This document shows, piece by piece, positions 1 to 7,737 of a stretch of 64,000 bases of DNA; position 1 is the stretch's first letter; each line of letters opens with the position of its first letter. Location of the stretch: contig NZ_JACCFO010000001.1 in NCBI RefSeq assembly GCF_013410565.1, positions 1,240,001 to 1,304,000 on the forward strand, given 5' to 3'. Origin of the DNA: Streptomonospora nanhaiensis. GTDB taxonomy: Bacteria; Actinomycetota; Actinomycetes; Streptosporangiales; Streptosporangiaceae. The translations under genes were made by a program, and so were the position numbers. The notes below the pieces were generated by a model. It saw nothing but the letters and a program-made list of their open reading frames with translations, ran no database searches and had not been told where the DNA came from.

Positions 1-498
1 GGAGTCGGGCACCCCCGCGCCCGCCTCGCGCAGCCGGTCCAGCGCGCCGGAGTCGAAGGTCCACACCCGGGCCAGGCCGGGCAGCCGGTCGCGCAGGCCC
101 TCGACCAGGGCCGTGTGCTCGGCGTCGTCGACCGCGCAGGCCACCGCGCCGGAGTCGTCGAGGATCATCGCGACCTGCTCGGCCGACGACGACGGGTAGA
201 CGGGCACGGACACGGCGCCGGCCGTCCAGACGGCGTAGTCCAGCAGGGTCCACTCGGGGCGGTTGGCCGACAGCAGGCCCACCCGGTCGCCGGGGCCCAC
301 CCCGGCGGCGATCAGCCCCTTGGCCAGGGCCACGACGTCGTCGCGCACCTGGGCCGCGGTGCGGACGCGCCACCCGTCGGCCTCGCGCACGCTGATCATG
401 GGCGCGTCGGGATGGCGCCGGGCGCGGTCGAAGAGGGTCTCTGCCAGGCCGCCGTCGACGCCCAGCGGCCGCGGGGGCGGGGAGGAGAAGCTGGTCAC
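1..498 (-). CDS. Long-chain acyl-CoA synthetase (AMP-forming), N-terminal part, cut by window edge
   Basis: Reading the minus strand from a GTG at 498 gives at least 166 residues with the N-terminal pattern of FadD15-type long-chain acyl-CoA ligases: a short leader, a block resembling VRTAAQVRDDVVALAKGLIA, then GVGPGDRVGLLSANRPEW, the typical first region of the adenylate-forming fold. The AMP-binding signature and the C-terminal lid lie beyond the window. The family activates fatty acids with ATP and CoA in the cytoplasm. GGAAGG lies directly against the GTG, so the ribosome-binding spacing is poor and the start is not certain. The SDR gene upstream on the same strand ends 118 bp away, so co-transcription is possible. 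Family assignment is confident; substrate is unknown. Confidence 0.85.
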   Translation of the reverse strand, partial: MTSFSSPPPRPLGVDGGLAETLFDRARRHPDAPMISVREADGWRVRTAAQVRDDVVALAKGLIAAGVGPGDRVGLLSANRPEWTLLDYAVWTAGAVSVPVYPSSSAEQVAMILDDSGAVACAVDDAEHTALVEGLRDRLPGLARVWTFDSGALDRLREAGAGVPDS

Positions 499-616
499 CC
501 TTCCGGTGTATAGGACCGCCCGCACCCGTTCCCACCGGGGGCGGCATGATCTATTTCATAGCCGCGCGCGGACCCGCGCCGCGCCGGTCCCCCCGGCGGC
601 CACGCACCCGGCCGCC

Positions 617-1396
617 TCACAGGGCGTGGCCGCCCGCCACCTGCACCACCTGCCCGGTGATCCAGCGGGCCTGGCGCGAGGCCAAGAACACCACGGCGTC
701 GGCGATGTCCTCGGGCGTGCCCACCCGCCCCAGGGGGATGGCCCGGCTCACCTCGGCGACGAGGGCGTCGTCCATCCAGCCGGTCTGCACGGGGCCCGGC
801 GCCACGGCGTTGACGCGCACGCCCGCCCCGCCCAGGTCCAGCGCGGCGGCGCGGGTCAGCGCCTCGACCGCGGCCTTGGAGGTGCCGTAGCCGATCTGGC
901 CGGGGAACGCGCGGGCGGCGTCGGTGGAGATGTTGACGGCGCAGGACGCCGCTCCGGTCGGGGTGCGGCGGGCGAGTTCGGCGATGAGCAGGGCGGGCGC
1001 GGCGGCGTTGACCCGGTAGGCGCGGGCGAGGCCCTCGGCGGTGAGCGCGTCGAAGGAGTCGGGGTTCTCGCAGTGGGCGGCGTTGTTGACCAGCACCTCC
1101 ACCCGGCCCAGGCGGCGTTCGACCGCGTCCAGGAGCCGCGGGGCGGCGTCGGGGGCGGCGAGGTCGACGCCCACGGCGACCGCGCCGGGGAGTTCGGCGG
1201 CCAGCCGCTCGGCGGCCTCGGCGCCGGGGGCGGTGTGCTCCCAGGCCACACCGTCGGGCGGGGGCTGCGGGGTGTCGAGGTAGTGCACGGCCACCCGGGC
1301 GCCCTGGTCGGCGAAGGCCCGCGCGATGGCGGCCCCGATCCCGCCGGCGGCTCCGGTCACGAGCACGGCACATCCGCTCAGTCCGGTGTCGATCAT
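617..1396 (-). CDS. SDR-family NAD(P)-dependent oxidoreductase
   Basis: A 259-residue classical short-chain dehydrogenase/reductase. The Rossmann glycine motif TGAAGGIG is at residues 14-21, NNAA at 104-107, the catalytic Ser in NIST near 157, and YGTSK (Tyr170, Lys174) completes the active site. The C-terminal WITGQVVQVAGGHAL is the usual SDR ending. The ATG at 1396 starts the protein just before the first beta strand; an in-frame upstream extension of about 61 Arg/Pro/Ala-rich residues has no family similarity and is excluded. These enzymes oxidise or reduce alcohols, ketones or acyl intermediates with NAD(P)H. The acyl-CoA synthetase downstream on the same strand suggests, but does not prove, a lipid-related role. 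Confidence 0.9.
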   Translation of the reverse strand: MIDTGLSGCAVLVTGAAGGIGAAIARAFADQGARVAVHYLDTPQPPPDGVAWEHTAPGAEAAERLAAELPGAVAVGVDLAAPDAAPRLLDAVERRLGRVEVLVNNAAHCENPDSFDALTAEGLARAYRVNAAAPALLIAELARRTPTGAASCAVNISTDAARAFPGQIGYGTSKAAVEALTRAAALDLGGAGVRVNAVAPGPVQTGWMDDALVAEVSRAIPLGRVGTPEDIADAVVFLASRQARWITGQVVQVAGGHAL

Positions 1397-1699
1397 GGGG
1401 CGCAGTGTGCCCGGTTCGGCGCGGCGCGGTCCATCGATTTTCCGGGCCGCGGGCCGCCGGGCGGGCGGGGCTGCGCGGCGCAGCCCGCCCGCTGTGACCT
1501 GCGCATGCGCCTGATCGCGGGCGGACGCGGCGGGCACGGGCGGTGCCGCGCCGCGGGCGGCCCGGCACCCGCGGCGCAATATCGCGGCCCGCCCGGGGTA
1601 GTACCGCAGTCAGCAGGGACCCGGCGATTGCCGACCCTGAGCCTGACAGCCGAAGAACGCGCACGAAGCAAGGAGCCATCCCCCCGAGGAGGCAATCTC

Positions 1700-1981
1700 A
1701 TGGGGACCCGTAGAACCTGGATCGAACGCAAGGCCCGCCAGTTCCTCAACGGCCGGGGCGGCGCGCCCACCGCGCGCTCCCCGCGGCCCCACCGGACGGG
1801 CGGAGTGGCGCCGACCCGCGGGTTCGGCGGTATGTCCCGTCGTCGGCGGCCGACCTACGGCGCGGGGCCGCGTCCGGCCCGCCGGGTCGGGGGCCGTCCG
1901 GGCGGCGGCCTGCCGCCGGAGATGTCCCGCGGCATCCGCCAGATCGAGTCGCGGCTGCGCCGTATGCTGCGCCGCCACTGA
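1700..1981 (+). CDS. Small, very arginine-rich protein of unknown function
   Basis: A 93-residue protein starting at an ATG placed after a strong ribosome-binding site (GAGGAGG, 1686-1692). About a quarter of residues are Arg (24 of 93), with many Gly and Pro and very few acidic residues, so it is strongly basic. The first 15 residues (with WIERKARQFL) and the last 25 (with MSRGIRQIESRLRRMLRR) look helical and amphipathic. The middle is a disordered Arg/Pro/Gly stretch. There is no signal peptide or membrane segment. It resembles no family I can name; composition would suit nucleic-acid or membrane-surface binding, which is inference. It is transcribed alone and ends before a GC-rich hairpin. 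Confidence 0.72.
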   Translation: MGTRRTWIERKARQFLNGRGGAPTARSPRPHRTGGVAPTRGFGGMSRRRRPTYGAGPRPARRVGGRPGGGLPPEMSRGIRQIESRLRRMLRRH

Positions 1982-1994
1982 CCGGCCACGGCGA

Positions 1995-2035
1995 GCGGCC
2001 GCCCGGGGCGCCTTGGGGTGCTCCCGGGCGGCCGC
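1995..2035. terminator. Bidirectional hairpin between convergent genes
   Basis: A perfect 13-bp inverted repeat (GCGGCCGCCCGGG at 1995-2007, its complement at 2023-2035) with a 15-nt loop. It sits between the stop of the Arg-rich gene and the stop of the carbonic anhydrase gene. No T-run follows on either side, as is common for terminators in high-GC actinobacteria. Confidence 0.7.
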
Positions 2036-2047
2036 CGCATGCCGGGG

Positions 2048-2785
2048 TCAGTGCGGGGAGAGGGTGACCCGGCGGCCGTGCAGCCGCTGCACCCGGCGGG
2101 CGTTGCCGGCGGGAAACAGCCCCTCGAACGCGGCGAGGGTGTCGGCGGAGGCGGTCATGGGCGTGCTGAGCAGCACCCACCGCACGCCCTCGGTGTAGGC
2201 GCCGGTGGTGAGCGAGCCGATGTAGCCGTAGGACTCGGTGGCCTCGGGCACCAGGCGGTCGAGCCGCACCGCGCCCACCCGGGTGACGGCGGTGGCGTCG
2301 CGCCCGCGCGGCAGCGCCCCGAACACCCGGTCGAGGTCGGGGTTGGCCGGACCGGCCGCCCAGAACACCGCCACCACCAGCGCCGCGCCGCGGTCGTCGA
2401 CGGGGTGGTGCTTGAGGTGCTGCTCCAGCCAGTAGGAGCGGCCGTCGACCAGGTGCTCCGACGGGGTGTGCCAGTGGATCTCGGTGAGGACGTACTCGCG
2501 GCCCTGGCAGCGCAGCCGGCTGCCCTCGCCGACGACGGTGCCGGGCACGTTCTCCTCGACCGCGCGGTACTCCAGGCCGGGCGGCTGGTCGGCGGCGTAG
2601 CGCGTGTAGCGGAACTCCACGTCCTCGGCCGCGTAGTCGAACCGCAGGTCCAGCGGCGCGGTCGGCACCAGCCGGTCGGTGCGCACGTTGACCGGGCTCT
2701 GCTCCTGGCCCCAGGGCCGGGGGTGCGCGGGCGGGAAGGGGCCGGGGGCCGCGGCACCCGGCCCGGGCACGGTCGCGTCGGACAC
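2048..2785 (-). CDS. Alpha-class carbonic anhydrase, no signal peptide
   Basis: About 245 residues with the alpha-carbonic anhydrase signatures: GQEQSPVNV near the N terminus, the zinc pair and proton network in HWHTPSEH (His near 104 and 106), the third zinc ligand in LEQHLKHHP (near 123), and GSLTTGAYTEGVRWVLL, which forms the substrate pocket. The enzyme interconverts CO2 and bicarbonate. The GTG at 2785 is preceded by AGGAGG at good spacing; an ATG 21 bp upstream (2806) lacks a ribosome-binding site. Most bacterial alpha-class enzymes are exported, but no signal peptide is visible here, so a cytoplasmic location is inferred. Confidence 0.9.
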   Translation of the reverse strand: MSDATVPGPGAAAPGPFPPAHPRPWGQEQSPVNVRTDRLVPTAPLDLRFDYAAEDVEFRYTRYAADQPPGLEYRAVEENVPGTVVGEGSRLRCQGREYVLTEIHWHTPSEHLVDGRSYWLEQHLKHHPVDDRGAALVVAVFWAAGPANPDLDRVFGALPRGRDATAVTRVGAVRLDRLVPEATESYGYIGSLTTGAYTEGVRWVLLSTPMTASADTLAAFEGLFPAGNARRVQRLHGRRVTLSPH

Positions 2786-2922
2786 GGTGCCTCCTGTGTC
2801 GGTCATCGGGTCTGTGCGGTGGGGACCCGGCGGCGCCCGGCGCGCCGCGGCGGGGCGCCGGCCGGCGGAACGGAGGTCCCATCGCGTTATGCCCCGCCAT
2901 TACGCGGCGCACACGGCCCGCT

Positions 2923-3852
2923 TCAGTGCGTGCCGCCCGCCCCGGGGCCGGGCAGTCGGCCGTGGGCCGTCAGCAGCGCGACCGCCCGCACGGTGGCGTG
3001 GCCGCGCCACTCCAGCGCGCCCGCCGGCGAGCGCGGCGCCCAGTCGACCGTCCAGCCGCCGTCCTCGCACTGGCCCGCCGCGAGGCGGTCGAGGTCGGCG
3101 GCCAGGGCCCGGGGGTCGACGAAGGAGCGCAGCGGGCGTCCGGGGCGCGGCGCGACGTCCAGGGGGCGCATGGCCTCGCCGGGCGCGCCGCCCTCCACCG
3201 CCATGGCGCCGTCGCCGCCGCGCGGCAGGAACGCGGCCAGCCTCGCCAGTTCGGCGGGCGCCCAGGGGTGGGTGTCGTGCACGGTGTCCAGCAGGTCGAG
3301 CACGAACCGGAACTCGATGGCGGGCGGCGCGCCCTCCAGCGCGGCGATGCGGCGGCGGCAGAACTCCGTGGCGCGGGCGAGCCAGGGGTGGTCGCGCACG
3401 CCGGGGTCGTGGCGGGCGACCCGGTGGGCGGCGCCGGCGAGTTCGGCGGTCATGTGCAGCGAGGACGCCGACGGGTCGGCCTCCACCCAGAACGGCGCGG
3501 ACCCGGCAGCGTCGGGGCCGTCGAAGGGCAGGGCGAACGGCAGACCGCCGTCGGGCAGCGTGGCCGCCTCCAGCCAGTCGCACAGCTCGCGCGCCCGCGC
3601 GGTGGGCACCGCGCACTCCTCGAAGACCTCGAAGGCGTGCAGGGCGGCCACCGGCTGGCTGCGCTCGCACCGCAGGTCGGGCTCCAGGGCCCAGCCGTAG
3701 CCGCCGTCGGCGTTGCGGTAGCCCTCCAGAGCGGCGAGGACGCCTTCCGCGTCCGTGCGGCCCTGGTGCAGGGCGAAGCGGCGGCGGTCCAGCACGCGGG
3801 CGTGCGCGGTCATGAAGGCGGTGGCCGCCGCGATGTCGATCGTGGTGCTCAT
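2923..3852 (-). CDS. Hypothetical protein with prenyltransferase/squalene-cyclase-like toroid repeats
   Basis: A 309-residue protein without signal peptide or membrane segments. Repeated alpha-helical units carry glycine/aromatic turns such as YRNADGGYGWALEPDL (about residues 45-60), LPDGGLPFALPF (about 99-110) and CEDGGWTVDW near the C terminus. These resemble the QW/DGGW turns of the alpha-alpha toroid seen in squalene cyclases and prenyltransferase beta subunits. The DxDD acid motif of real squalene cyclases is not seen, so a catalytic role is not claimed. Homologous uncharacterised proteins are common in actinobacteria. It ends 137 bp upstream of the carbonic anhydrase start and is probably transcribed separately. 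Confidence 0.8.
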   Translation of the reverse strand: MSTTIDIAAATAFMTAHARVLDRRRFALHQGRTDAEGVLAALEGYRNADGGYGWALEPDLRCERSQPVAALHAFEVFEECAVPTARARELCDWLEAATLPDGGLPFALPFDGPDAAGSAPFWVEADPSASSLHMTAELAGAAHRVARHDPGVRDHPWLARATEFCRRRIAALEGAPPAIEFRFVLDLLDTVHDTHPWAPAELARLAAFLPRGGDGAMAVEGGAPGEAMRPLDVAPRPGRPLRSFVDPRALAADLDRLAAGQCEDGGWTVDWAPRSPAGALEWRGHATVRAVALLTAHGRLPGPGAGGTH

Positions 3853-3970
3853 GGGGCCAGTCTGGGGTGGAGGCCGCCCGGCCCGTCTTGATCGAATCGG
3901 ACACCGCCCCTGCGTCGGCCCGGCCCGCGCCCCGGCGCGGGGGCGGCCCGGGCCGGCGGGGGCCGGGGGA

Positions 3971-4645
3971 TCAGGAGCCGCTGTCGCCCGGCAGGCCGAT
4001 GCGGACCATGATGGCGGTGCCCTCGGCGGTGACCTCGCCGTTGTGGCGGATCTCGGCCGCGACGAAGACCTTGCGCCGCTCGGTGCCGGTGACGCGGGCG
4101 CTGACCTCCACCGGGGTGTTCAGCGGGGTCGGGCGGCGGTAGTTGACGTCGAGGTTGGCGGTCAGGCCCGGCATTCCGGCGGCGTTCGCGGCCGAGCCGA
4201 GGGCCTGGTCGAGCACGGCGGCCAGCCAGCCGCCGTGCACCAGCCCGGGCGGGCCCTGGTAGACGCCGTTGAGCACGGTGGTGCCGCGCAGGTCGCCGTC
4301 CTCGGCGCGCTCCAGCCGCAGCGGCATGGCCAGCGGGTTGGTCGGCCCGGCGACGGCGTTGGTGAGGGTGCCCCACTCCACGCGGCCGTCGGGGAAGGAG
4401 TGGCGGACCATGGTGCCGACGTCGTGGCGCGGGCCGTCGAGGCGGGCGCGCGCCTCGGCCACGGCCGCGCGGGCCGCGGCCAGGTCGTCCGCGCCGGCGC
4501 GGGTGTGGGCGACCGTGTCGACCAGCGCGCGGACCTCCTGGACCAGGGCGAGCGCCTCGTCGGAGAGGTCCTCCTCGGCGACCACGGCGAGGCCGAAGTC
4601 GCGGGGGTCGGGGATCTCGGTGTCCGGATGGGCGTCGACCGTCAT
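3971..4645 (-). CDS. PaaI-family hotdog thioesterase
   Basis: A 224-residue protein with two parts: an N-terminal region of about 75 residues rich in Ala, Asp and Glu that looks helical, and a C-terminal hotdog domain. The hotdog signature GPPGLVHGGWLAAVLDQALG (about residues 131-150) is the acyl-CoA thioesterase HGG loop with the helix carrying the catalytic acid. NLDVNYRRPTPL follows as the beta strand of the dimer interface. The family hydrolyses acyl-CoA thioesters in the cytoplasm. The ATG at 4645 has AAGGAC at suitable spacing. Substrate cannot be deduced. Confidence 0.87.
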   Translation of the reverse strand: MTVDAHPDTEIPDPRDFGLAVVAEEDLSDEALALVQEVRALVDTVAHTRAGADDLAAARAAVAEARARLDGPRHDVGTMVRHSFPDGRVEWGTLTNAVAGPTNPLAMPLRLERAEDGDLRGTTVLNGVYQGPPGLVHGGWLAAVLDQALGSAANAAGMPGLTANLDVNYRRPTPLNTPVEVSARVTGTERRKVFVAAEIRHNGEVTAEGTAIMVRIGLPGDSGS

Positions 4646-4856
4646 GGCGTCCTTCGCTGTGCTGCGCGTCGGGAGAACGGGGAGCGGCGGGCGCGCGGGT
4701 GCAGGCCGCGCGGCACCGCCGGAGCAGATATTACCGGCTGGTAGCTTTCAAGATCGACCGCGCCCCCGCCCCAGACGGCGCGACAACCATCACAAACGCG
4801 CGCGAGCGGCGCGCGGGAAGCCGCCGCGCCGCGCCCGGGCGCCGTCCCGGGGGCCG

Positions 4857-5282
4857 CTACAGGTCCTTGCTCATGTGCAGGTGCCAGATCCCGGCGTCGA
4901 GGAACTCCTCGCCGTGGGCGGCATAGCCCAGGCGCTCGTAGAAGCCGAGGGCGTGGGTCTGGGCGTGCAACTCGATCTCGGTGACACCGCGCTTGCGGGC
5001 CTGCTCCTCCACGGCGCGCACCAGCGCCGCGCCGGCGCCCGTGCCGCGCGCGCCCGGCAGCACCGCGAGTCGGCCGAGCACCCCGCGCCGCCCCGCCGCG
5101 ACCAGCCGCGCCGTCCCGGCCGGGACTCCGTCGATCCGGGCCAGGAGGTGGTCGGCGTCGAGGTCGTGGGCGTCCCACTCCTCCTCGATCGGCACCTGCT
5201 GCTCGGCGATGAAGACGGCGCCCCGGATGGCGAAGACGGCCGCCCGGTCCTGGGCGCTCACCGCGAGGTCGATACTCAGCAC
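4857..5282 (-). CDS. GNAT-family N-acetyltransferase (ElaA/YjcF-like)
   Basis: A 141-residue single GNAT domain. The opening DRAAVFAIRGAVFIAEQQVP is typical of the ElaA/YjcF branch. The acetyl-CoA pyrophosphate loop is LPGARGTGAGAALV (about residues 77-90), followed by HAQTHALGFYERLGYAAHGEEF, the conserved C-terminal half. Members transfer acetyl groups from acetyl-CoA to unidentified amines. The GTG start has no ribosome-binding site, but a TAGACT -10 element lies exactly six bases upstream, so the transcript is probably leaderless. Confidence 0.88.
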   Translation of the reverse strand: MLSIDLAVSAQDRAAVFAIRGAVFIAEQQVPIEEEWDAHDLDADHLLARIDGVPAGTARLVAAGRRGVLGRLAVLPGARGTGAGAALVRAVEEQARKRGVTEIELHAQTHALGFYERLGYAAHGEEFLDAGIWHLHMSKDL

Positions 5283-5288
5283 CCGCGC

Positions 5289-5294
5289 AGTCTA
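5289..5294 (-). promoter_or_regulatory. Putative -10 box giving a leaderless GNAT mRNA
   Basis: On the minus strand TAGACT (fits TANNNT) is separated by six bases from the GTG start at 5282. This is the spacing expected if transcription begins at the start codon itself. No convincing -35 element was seen. Confidence 0.45.
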
Positions 5295-5641
5295 GAGCAG
5301 CGGCGCGCCCAGGTCCCGCATCCCACCGGACCGCACCGGCCCGGGCGCGGGAGCCCCCATGACGGGGACACGCGAAAGCCGGAACAGCCACCTTTACACC
5401 ATAGATTCCACATCGGGCACCGGGCGGGGCGCCCCGCGTGCTCTCGGGAACCTCCCCGCACCCGCGGCGAGCGGGCGCGTGCGTCCCGGCGACGGTGGCC
5501 GCCGGGCCCAAGCCCTCCCCCGCGCGCCGCGGGCGGGCGCCTCCCTCCAGACGCGCCGCGCCCACGAACGGCGAACCTCCGGGCGAACGTGCGTGATACC
5601 GGACGCATCCCGGCAACCACCGTGAAAGCGGACCAACCGCC
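5295..5641. other. Divergent intergenic region
   Basis: This stretch separates the divergent GNAT and AraC-family genes. It contains a locally AT-richer patch (about 5390-5412) and GC-rich sequence without an ORF of normal character on either strand. It presumably holds both promoters and perhaps the AraC operator, but no clear repeat was recognised. Confidence 0.5.
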
Positions 5642-5647
5642 TAAGCT
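5642..5647 (+). promoter_or_regulatory. Putative -10 box giving a leaderless araC-type mRNA
   Basis: TAAGCT lies exactly six bases before the ATG at 5654 and no Shine-Dalgarno sequence precedes that ATG. The arrangement matches leaderless transcription. Confidence 0.45.
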
Positions 5648-5653
5648 GGCGGA

Positions 5654-6493
5654 ATGACCGACGAGTCCGGAGAACGCGCGCGGTTCTGGCGTCATCCCGG
5701 CCTGCCGGGGGTGGAACTCCTCAAGGCCCGCTACGTGCGGCACACCTTCAACCGGCACACGCACGACACCTACACCTTCGCCCTCATCGAGTCGGGGGTC
5801 GAGGTCTTCAGCTACCGGGGCGCGCTGCGCACCGCGCCCGCCGGCACCCTGGCCGTCGTGGAGCCGCACGAGGTCCACACCGGCCACGCCGGGGTGCCCG
5901 AGGGCTGGCGCTACCGCGTGCTCTACCCCGAGATCGACGTGGTCGCCGCGGCCGCGCACGACCTGGGCATGGCGCAGGTGCCGCGCTTCGGCGACGACGT
6001 GATCGACGACCCGGCCTCGGCCGCCCTGGTGCGCGCCGCGCACCGCGCCACCGAGCGGGGCGACCGGCTCAGCGCCTCCACGCTCACCCGCCAGGCGCTG
6101 CACCGCCTGCTGGCCCGCCACACCCGCGCCCGCTCGGCCGCGCCCGGCCCGGCCGGGCCCATGCGCGCCGTCGCCGAGGCCGGCGAACTGCTGCGCGCCC
6201 GCCTGGCCGATCCCCCGAGCCTGGAGGAGCTGGCCGCCGCCGTGGGGACCTCGCCGTTCGCCCTGCTGAGGGCCTTCCGCAAGGCCCACGGGCTGCCGCC
6301 GCACGCCTACGTCAACAACGTCCGCGTCCAGCGCGCCCGCCGCCTGCTGGCCCAGGGCACGCCGCCCGGCGAGGTCGCCGCCGTGCTGGGGTTCGCCGAC
6401 CAGTCGCACCTGACCCGGCACTTCAAGCGCAGCACCGGGGTGCCGCCCGGCGCCTTCCAGCGCGGGATGCTGGAGCGCCCGCGCCGGGACTGA
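5654..6493 (+). CDS. AraC-family transcriptional regulator with cupin sensor domain
   Basis: A 279-residue regulator. The N-terminal half is an AraC-binding cupin (RHTHDTYTFALIESG, then GTLAVVEPHEVHTGHA). The C-terminal third is the double helix-turn-helix: SLEELAAAVGTSPFALLRAF (first HTH) and GEVAAVLGFADQSHLTRHFK with the typical GVPPGAFQRG ending (second HTH). The subtype is the one that often controls an adjacent amino-acid exporter (AzlC/LysE type). The next genes on the same strand are azlC and azlD, so local control of that pair is likely but inferred; the effector is unknown. It appears to be translated from a leaderless mRNA. Confidence 0.9.
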   Translation: MTDESGERARFWRHPGLPGVELLKARYVRHTFNRHTHDTYTFALIESGVEVFSYRGALRTAPAGTLAVVEPHEVHTGHAGVPEGWRYRVLYPEIDVVAAAAHDLGMAQVPRFGDDVIDDPASAALVRAAHRATERGDRLSASTLTRQALHRLLARHTRARSAAPGPAGPMRAVAEAGELLRARLADPPSLEELAAAVGTSPFALLRAFRKAHGLPPHAYVNNVRVQRARRLLAQGTPPGEVAAVLGFADQSHLTRHFKRSTGVPPGAFQRGMLERPRRD

Positions 6494-6609
6494 CCGGCGC
6501 CCCGCCTGCTGCCGACACCGCCCCTTCGCGCCCCGCCCCGCCGGATCCCCCCGCTTCGCGCAAGAACGTTCAAGACGCGGCGGCGACGACGCCGTTAGCG
6601 TCGCCGGAC

Positions 6610-7335
6610 GTGAACACCTCGACCACTCTCCTGTCACCACCGGTCCGCGACGGACTGGGGATGGGCATCGCGGTGGGGCTGTCCGGGCTGGCCTTCGGCG
6701 CGGCGGCCGTCACCGCGGGCCTGTCGGTCGCCCAGGCGTGCGTCCTCAGCCTGCTCGCCTTCACCGGCGCCTCGCAGTTCGCGCTGGTGGGCGTGATCGC
6801 CGGCGGCGGCAGCCTGACGGCCGGCGCGGCGGGCGCGCTGCTGCTGGGCGCCCGCAACACCCTCTACGGCCTGCGCCTGGCCGACATGCTCCCCTGGCGC
6901 GGCCCGCGCCGCCTCGTCGCCGCCCACGGCGTGATCGACGAGACCTTCGCCGGCGCCATCGCCCAGCGCACCCCCGCCGACGCACGGGCGTCCTTCGTGA
7001 CCGTGTTCGCCGCGATCTACCTCACCTGGAACCTCACCACCCTCATCGGAGGGCTGGCCACCGAGCGCATCGGCGACACCGACGCCTTCGGCCTGGACGC
7101 GATGGGCGCGGCGGTCTTCCTCGCCCTGCTCGCCCCGCGCCTGCGCGAGGGCCGCCGCGAGGTGGGCGTGGCGCTGCTGGCCGCCGTGATCGCGCTGGCC
7201 GCGGTGCCGTTCCTGCCGCCCGGCGTGCCGATCCTGCTGGCCTCGGCGGCGGCGCTGGTCATCCCCGGCGGCCGGGCCGCCGCCTCCCCCGCCGCCGACG
7301 ACGGCGGCCCGTCCGAACAGGAGGTCCGGCCGTGA
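6610..7335 (+). CDS. azlC: AzlC-family branched-chain amino acid exporter, large subunit
   Basis: A 241-residue inner-membrane protein with the AzlC hallmarks: a GLGMGIAVGLSGLAFGAAAV first helix, LLAFTGASQFALVGVIAGGG (TGASQF motif), LLLGARNTLYGLRLADML, and VIDETFAGAI. Several hydrophobic segments follow. AzlC with AzlD forms a two-subunit exporter of branched-chain amino acids in the families studied. The start is GTG at 6610. Its stop overlaps the azlD start by four bases (GTGA), so the subunits are translationally coupled. The C terminus carries a short polar tail. Confidence 0.92.
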   Translation: MNTSTTLLSPPVRDGLGMGIAVGLSGLAFGAAAVTAGLSVAQACVLSLLAFTGASQFALVGVIAGGGSLTAGAAGALLLGARNTLYGLRLADMLPWRGPRRLVAAHGVIDETFAGAIAQRTPADARASFVTVFAAIYLTWNLTTLIGGLATERIGDTDAFGLDAMGAAVFLALLAPRLREGRREVGVALLAAVIALAAVPFLPPGVPILLASAAALVIPGGRAAASPAADDGGPSEQEVRP

Positions 7336-7646
7336 CCCTGTGGCTGGTCATCATCGGCACCTGCGCGGGGTGCTACCTGCTCAAGCTCGCCGGGCTCTCG
7401 GCGCCGCGGCGGCTGCTGGACCACCCGGCGGTGCGGCGCTTCGCCATGGCGGTCCCCGTGGCCCTGCTGGCGGCGCTCATCGCCGTCCAGACGGCCACCG
7501 ACGGCGGCCGGGAGCTGGCCCTGGACCCCGCGCGGCTGGGCGGCATGGGCGCCGCGGCGATCGCCCTGCTGCTGCGCGCGCCGTTCCTGGTCGTGCTGGT
7601 GGCGGCGGCGGGCGTGGCCGCGGGCCTGCGGCTGCTCGGCCTGTAA
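7332..7646 (+). CDS. azlD: AzlD-family exporter small subunit
   Basis: A 104-residue membrane protein with three to four hydrophobic helices. It begins LWLVIIGTCAGCYLLKLAGL and contains the AzlD-typical RRFAMAVPVALLAALIAVQ. The GTG at 7332 overlaps the azlC stop by four bases, which fixes the start. It is the partner subunit of AzlC; neither works alone in characterised systems. Confidence 0.9.
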   Translation: MTLWLVIIGTCAGCYLLKLAGLSAPRRLLDHPAVRRFAMAVPVALLAALIAVQTATDGGRELALDPARLGGMGAAAIALLLRAPFLVVLVAAAGVAAGLRLLGL

Positions 7647-7737
7647 GCGCGGCGAAAGCCGGGTGAGGTGACGAATCCGCCGCGGGCGGGCAGAAGCTCA
7701 GGGTGACCCCCGCCGGCCAAGGACGGAAGGCAGCCCC

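Noticed and set aside
5394-5636. 80-codon minus-strand frame between the GNAT and AraC genes
   Set aside because: No ribosome-binding site, Arg/Pro/Ala-rich composition, and it lies in the divergent promoter region.
7705-7737. Segment with GGACGGAAGGCAGCC resembling the SRP RNA tetraloop region
   Set aside because: There is no surrounding long stem, and it sits directly before the ThDP enzyme start, where GGAAGG serves as ribosome-binding site.
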